From Ulvibacterium marinum (GTDB taxonomy: Bacteria; Bacteroidota; Bacteroidia; Flavobacteriales; Flavobacteriaceae), in the NCBI RefSeq assembly GCF_003626755.1, contig NZ_RBCJ01000001.1:1550001-1614000 (forward strand): 64,000 nt of DNA. Direction: 5' to 3'. The notes under the pieces were generated by a model. That model ran no database searches. It was not told where the DNA came from and worked only from the letters and a program-made list of their open reading frames with translations. Positions within the stretch are counted from its first letter, which is position 1, and each line of letters starts with the position of its first letter. Positions 61,037-64,000 of the stretch are shown one piece after another. The translations under genes were made by a program, and so were the position numbers.

Positions 61037-62104
61037 CTACTGGTCACCTCTGCGATTTCGGTTTTTAAAATGTTTTACCATTTTCCCAAAATCCTTGTCC
61101 TTCTTGCGCCGTTCTGCAATAGTGGATTCAAAATGCACTTTTTCCCGCTCCATTTTTAGATAGTTTTCATAGGATCCGCGGTCAATTTCATCATTCTCGA
61201 GGGCTTCCATAACCGCACAGCCGATCTCAGTTGTATGTGTACAATCCTTGAATTTACAATCGTATGATAATTTTACAATGTCATCGAATGTAATCTCAAG
61301 TCCGGCTTTGGAATCGGTAATGCCTACTTCCCGCATCCCGGGATTGTCGATTATGATCCCTCCATTTTCCAGCACTATCAGTTCCCTATGGCTGGTGACG
61401 TGTTTACCCCTATCGATACTTTGACTTATGGCACCGGTTTCCATTAATTCCTTGCCAACCAGTTTATTCAATAGTGTTGATTTTCCGACACCAGAGGAGC
61501 CAAGTAAACAATAGGTTTTGCCTTTATGTATAATAGCGTCCAGTTTATCTAGCCCAATATCGGATTGATTGCTGATGGCGATTATAGGAACACCCTTGAT
61601 CCGTTCATTTATTTGATTTAGAAGTGTTTTTAGCCCTTGTTCATCAATTAGATCTATTTTGCTAAGAACGATAATGGGTTTTACCATGGAAGCGTTGCAG
61701 ATCGCCAAATATCGTTCCAGCCTGTTTATATTAAAATCCCTGTTTACCGACTGGACAATTAGGCCGTAATCAATGTTCGTGGCAATTATTTGTATCTGCC
61801 CCGATTTTCCGACGGCCTGTCTTTCAAGTATCGAATGTCTCGGATAAATAGAACGGATCAAGGCTTTGTCCTTATCATATTCGGAAATGGCCACCCAGTC
61901 CCCAACGGCGGGAAGGTCATAACGATTTTCAGCGGTAAATCGTAAATTACCAATGAGCTCGCAATCAAATTCCCCTGTACCTGTTTTTACTACATATCTA
62001 TCTTTGTGTTCTGATACAATACGACCCACATTGAAAGCGTCCAGATTTTTATCTTTTCCATATTGCGCTAAACTGGAAGTGTAACCTAAATCTGCAAGTG
62101 TCAT
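61037..62104 (-). CDS. rsgA: Ribosome small-subunit biogenesis GTPase RsgA
   Basis: The product has 355 residues and a circularly permuted GTPase: G4 LSKID (147-151) precedes G1 GSSGVGKS (202-209) and G3 DNPGM (253-257). An OB-fold precedes it. The C-terminal zinc site has Cys283, Cys288, His290 and Cys296. It matures the 30S subunit. Slightly long for the family, the extra is in the basic C-terminal tail (KHFKNRNRRG). It is a stand-alone gene. Confidence 0.95.
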   Translation of the reverse strand: MTLADLGYTSSLAQYGKDKNLDAFNVGRIVSEHKDRYVVKTGTGEFDCELIGNLRFTAENRYDLPAVGDWVAISEYDKDKALIRSIYPRHSILERQAVGKSGQIQIIATNIDYGLIVQSVNRDFNINRLERYLAICNASMVKPIIVLSKIDLIDEQGLKTLLNQINERIKGVPIIAISNQSDIGLDKLDAIIHKGKTYCLLGSSGVGKSTLLNKLVGKELMETGAISQSIDRGKHVTSHRELIVLENGGIIIDNPGMREVGITDSKAGLEITFDDIVKLSYDCKFKDCTHTTEIGCAVMEALENDEIDRGSYENYLKMEREKVHFESTIAERRKKDKDFGKMVKHFKNRNRRGDQ

Positions 62105-62160
62105 TTTTTTATCTTCTTTTTATCGATTGTTCAGTTTTGTTTGCGAATGTATTAAAATTC

Positions 62161-62592
62161 TCATTTGGCGGTCATTAGTGCACCCATCAGATAAAACAAG
62201 CCTGCCAATAACGAACCGGTCGATAATATAATAAATCGGAACGGACGGGCATGTTGTGCAAATTTCAGAATATCCGAAGGAAGCATAAGCGCTCGTATAA
62301 GGTAAATGATTCCGATACCGAAAAGTGTTAGACGCAATAATGGAAGTTGCCCAATGATACCTGCGCCGGAAAGTCCATAAAATCCCCAAACGAAGAACAT
62401 GATAACCAGACCTAGCGTAACCCATACGGTAAACGATGAACCTTGCTCGGTAAGTTCAGAAAGCTTTGAAGCCCCGAAATAATCATAAAGTTTTGGTCTT
62501 ATGGTGAGCGCAACATGTAATAGCGCAACTAGGAAACTCAAAACGCTGCCTACAACAAGAAGATTCTTGCTCGATAAATACATATGTTGCAT
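62161..62592 (-). CDS. Hypothetical four-TM membrane protein
   Basis: The ATG at 62592 gives 143 residues; the longer reading uses GTG. Four membrane segments are seen (about 8-26, 46-64, 72-92 and 114-134). The pattern is that of small conserved Bacteroidota membrane proteins of unknown function. It sits between an MBL-fold gene and rsgA on the same strand. Confidence 0.6.
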   Translation of the reverse strand: MQHMYLSSKNLLVVGSVLSFLVALLHVALTIRPKLYDYFGASKLSELTEQGSSFTVWVTLGLVIMFFVWGFYGLSGAGIIGQLPLLRLTLFGIGIIYLIRALMLPSDILKFAQHARPFRFIILSTGSLLAGLFYLMGALMTAK

Positions 62593-62626
62593 TAGATTTC
62601 CCACATTAATATTAACCGTATACAGC

Positions 62627-63436
62627 TTACTCTAATATGCTAACCGTAATATCCTTATCCACCAGAGATTTGAATTTCGTCAAATCAGCCTTGTTTTTGA
62701 GTTCATAGTGCATTGGTATAACCAACTTAGGTTTGATTTTGTTGACTATTTTTGATGCCTCATCAATGTTCATGGTCAGGTTGTCTCCCCCTATGGGTAC
62801 CATTGCTATGTCAATATCCTTGATGTTTTCCATTTCAGGTATGTAGTCCGTGTCGCCTGCGTGATATATTCTGATGTCGTCCCCTAGCGTTAAAATGTAG
62901 CCTACGTTTTGTTTGGATTTTGGATGCGCCTTTATCCATAGGAATACATTTTTGGTGTTGTACGCATGTACTGCTTCACTATTTATACCGTCCATTACTA
63001 TACTGTCATTAGGTACTACTGTCCGTGTGGTATATCCTTTTTTGGAAAGCTTTTTCGAGACCTCTCTCGGACATATAAAGATGGTTTCAGGTTTGACGAT
63101 TCGCTCGATAGTTTTAAGCGAATAATGGTCAGGATGTGCATGGGTGATAAATATATAATCGGCCTTTTCCGATGTACTTGTTTCGACAGGGTCTATGTAA
63201 ATCGTTTTCCCTCCCGATACAATTTGGAAACTCGATGGAAAAAAATCTGACTTGTTCACCTTGATGGTGCCCCAAGAGGTAATCTTCAGATTTTCGTTGA
63301 AGTCTACGGTTTGGAGAACTGGATTTCGTTTATCGCTTACACTAACTTTTACCATTGTACAGCTTTGAATTGTTATTCCTATCAGGAAGATATATACCCA
63401 GGATAATCTTCTTGTTTTTGCATTTATCCCATCCAT
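62627..63436 (-). CDS. MBL-fold metallo-hydrolase lipoprotein
   Basis: The product has 269 residues with an N-terminal lipoprotein signal (WVYIFLIGITIQSC). It carries the metallo-beta-lactamase motif HAHPDHYS (H-x-H-x-D-H). Further ligands are in YHAGDTDYIP and IPMHYELKN. It resembles UlaG/UPF0173-type lactonases or hydrolases. Confidence 0.85.
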   Translation of the reverse strand: MDGINAKTRRLSWVYIFLIGITIQSCTMVKVSVSDKRNPVLQTVDFNENLKITSWGTIKVNKSDFFPSSFQIVSGGKTIYIDPVETSTSEKADYIFITHAHPDHYSLKTIERIVKPETIFICPREVSKKLSKKGYTTRTVVPNDSIVMDGINSEAVHAYNTKNVFLWIKAHPKSKQNVGYILTLGDDIRIYHAGDTDYIPEMENIKDIDIAMVPIGGDNLTMNIDEASKIVNKIKPKLVIPMHYELKNKADLTKFKSLVDKDITVSILE

Positions 63437-63736
63437 TTTCTAGCAAATTGGACGATAAAATTAAGACCCAAGGTCTATCCAGAAAATGATAAAAATCAGT
63501 TTGGGACTTAGGATTATCCTATTCAGAATCATATCAAAAAAATTAGGGGTCAGGGGTCTGCAGCATACCACAAGCCTTCAAGCAGCTTTTATAGAGTTTT
63601 GAATACATCTCTTATTGAAAAAAATGAAATACTGTTAATTAGATGATTTTCTGATAGTTGGGAATGAAATTTGAGGATATAAATTCCAAGATCAACTTAG
63701 AGTAATCAATCTACGACTAGGTGTAATAATTAAGAA
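63437..63736. other. Intergenic stretch, nothing recognised
   Basis: An AT-rich 300 bp between the divergent MBL-fold gene and the small gene at 63737. No strong hairpin or ORF was recognised. Confidence 0.4.
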
Positions 63737-63994
63737 ATGATATTCAAGCTCCTAGAATTTACAACGATATACAGGTTTCGGAAGTCATTGGTCCATTTTG
63801 ATTCCCTCTACAAAAATGTAGTTTCTAAATGTCCGATTTTTACTCGAATTAAATACTGCGAATCCCTTATTTATCGCACAAAAGAAAATATGGTTATTTC
63901 TAAATGTAGGGTTCAAAAACAGAAATTAAAAATGCTTTTAATATCCGCTAAAGTCGAACTACTGAAGCTTAAGGATGAATCAAATACCTCGTAA
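63737..63994 (+). CDS. Possible small basic protein at right edge
   Basis: An 85-residue ORF ending TAA 6 nt before the window end. It is rich in Lys and Leu and has no recognised family. The basic, helical second half (RVQKQKLKMLLISAKVELLKL) could be real or chance coding in AT-rich DNA. Confidence 0.25.
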   Translation: MIFKLLEFTTIYRFRKSLVHFDSLYKNVVSKCPIFTRIKYCESLIYRTKENMVISKCRVQKQKLKMLLISAKVELLKLKDESNTS

Positions 63995-64000
63995 GGCTAA

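Noticed and set aside
1-64000. CRISPR array, tRNA or rRNA genes
   Set aside because: No regularly spaced direct repeats or recognisable tRNA/rRNA sequence was seen.

Overview
The window looks like the chromosome of a marine-type Flavobacteriaceae bacterium (Bacteroidota). The evidence is gene content: an outer-membrane beta-barrel protein with a carboxypeptidase-regulatory N-terminus, many Cys-anchored lipoproteins, LytTR/LytS two-component signalling, DUF2383/DUF2652/DUF4385 stress-type proteins and Bacteroidota-style conjugation proteins. Start codons mostly lack Shine-Dalgarno sequences, and TAnnTTTG-type -7 promoter boxes can be seen. No tRNA, rRNA or CRISPR array was recognised.

Region 1 (1-10.7 kb) is a chromosomal accessory block. 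It holds ferritin-like DUF2383 proteins, a frameshifted DUF4385 gene, a DUF2652 protein with a membrane partner, and a CBM48-GH13 glycosidase ending at a clear terminator. These are followed by a tightly coupled three-gene operon (5250-9512): an SbnA/cysteine-synthase-like PLP enzyme, an FAD/NAD(P)-binding protein and a Y4yA-like PLP decarboxylase-fold enzyme. The operon looks like the core of an undescribed amino-acid-derived small-molecule pathway. A DUF421 membrane protein and small membrane proteins follow.

Region 2 (about 10.7-28.3 kb) is a mobile-element segment of integrative-conjugative type. It starts with a strip of small and decaying ORFs. Then come a DUF1016 PDDEXK nuclease and an XRE regulator translationally coupled to a TraG/TraD-like coupling protein, two toprim-type proteins (one lacking the catalytic acidic pair), a DUF3945-like protein, an M23 peptidase, an unknown 424-residue protein and a 1637-residue DNA methylase-SNF2 helicase. 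Three genes share an upstream motif, two unrelated proteins share an identical C-terminal hexapeptide encoded by different codons, and a strongly folded non-coding element follows the methylase-helicase. No relaxase, integrase or mating-pore genes were recognised, so the segment is either a remnant or a module of a dispersed element. An SRAP (HMCES/YedK) gene lies at its right edge.

Region 3 (28.4-44.5 kb) carries secreted hydrolases and lipoproteins, a methyltransferase, a sterol-desaturase gene divergent from a TetR regulator with two operator-like palindromes between them, and a minus-strand array. The array runs from a TPR-LytS kinase and LytTR regulator into three leucine-rich-repeat lipoproteins built from two, two and three capped LRR modules, then a DUF6515 protein and a lipoprotein esterase.

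Region 4 (44.9-64 kb) has two paralogous AraC regulators with detoxification-type enzymes (SDR, NmrA-like, alpha/beta hydrolases, SnoaL/NTF2) and a TetR gene with matching operator palindromes. It continues with an outer-membrane barrel cluster under another AraC regulator, an alpha/beta-hydrolase fused to a carboxypeptidase-regulatory domain, a CPBP protease gene broken by two in-frame TGA codons, RsgA, and an MBL-fold lipoprotein.
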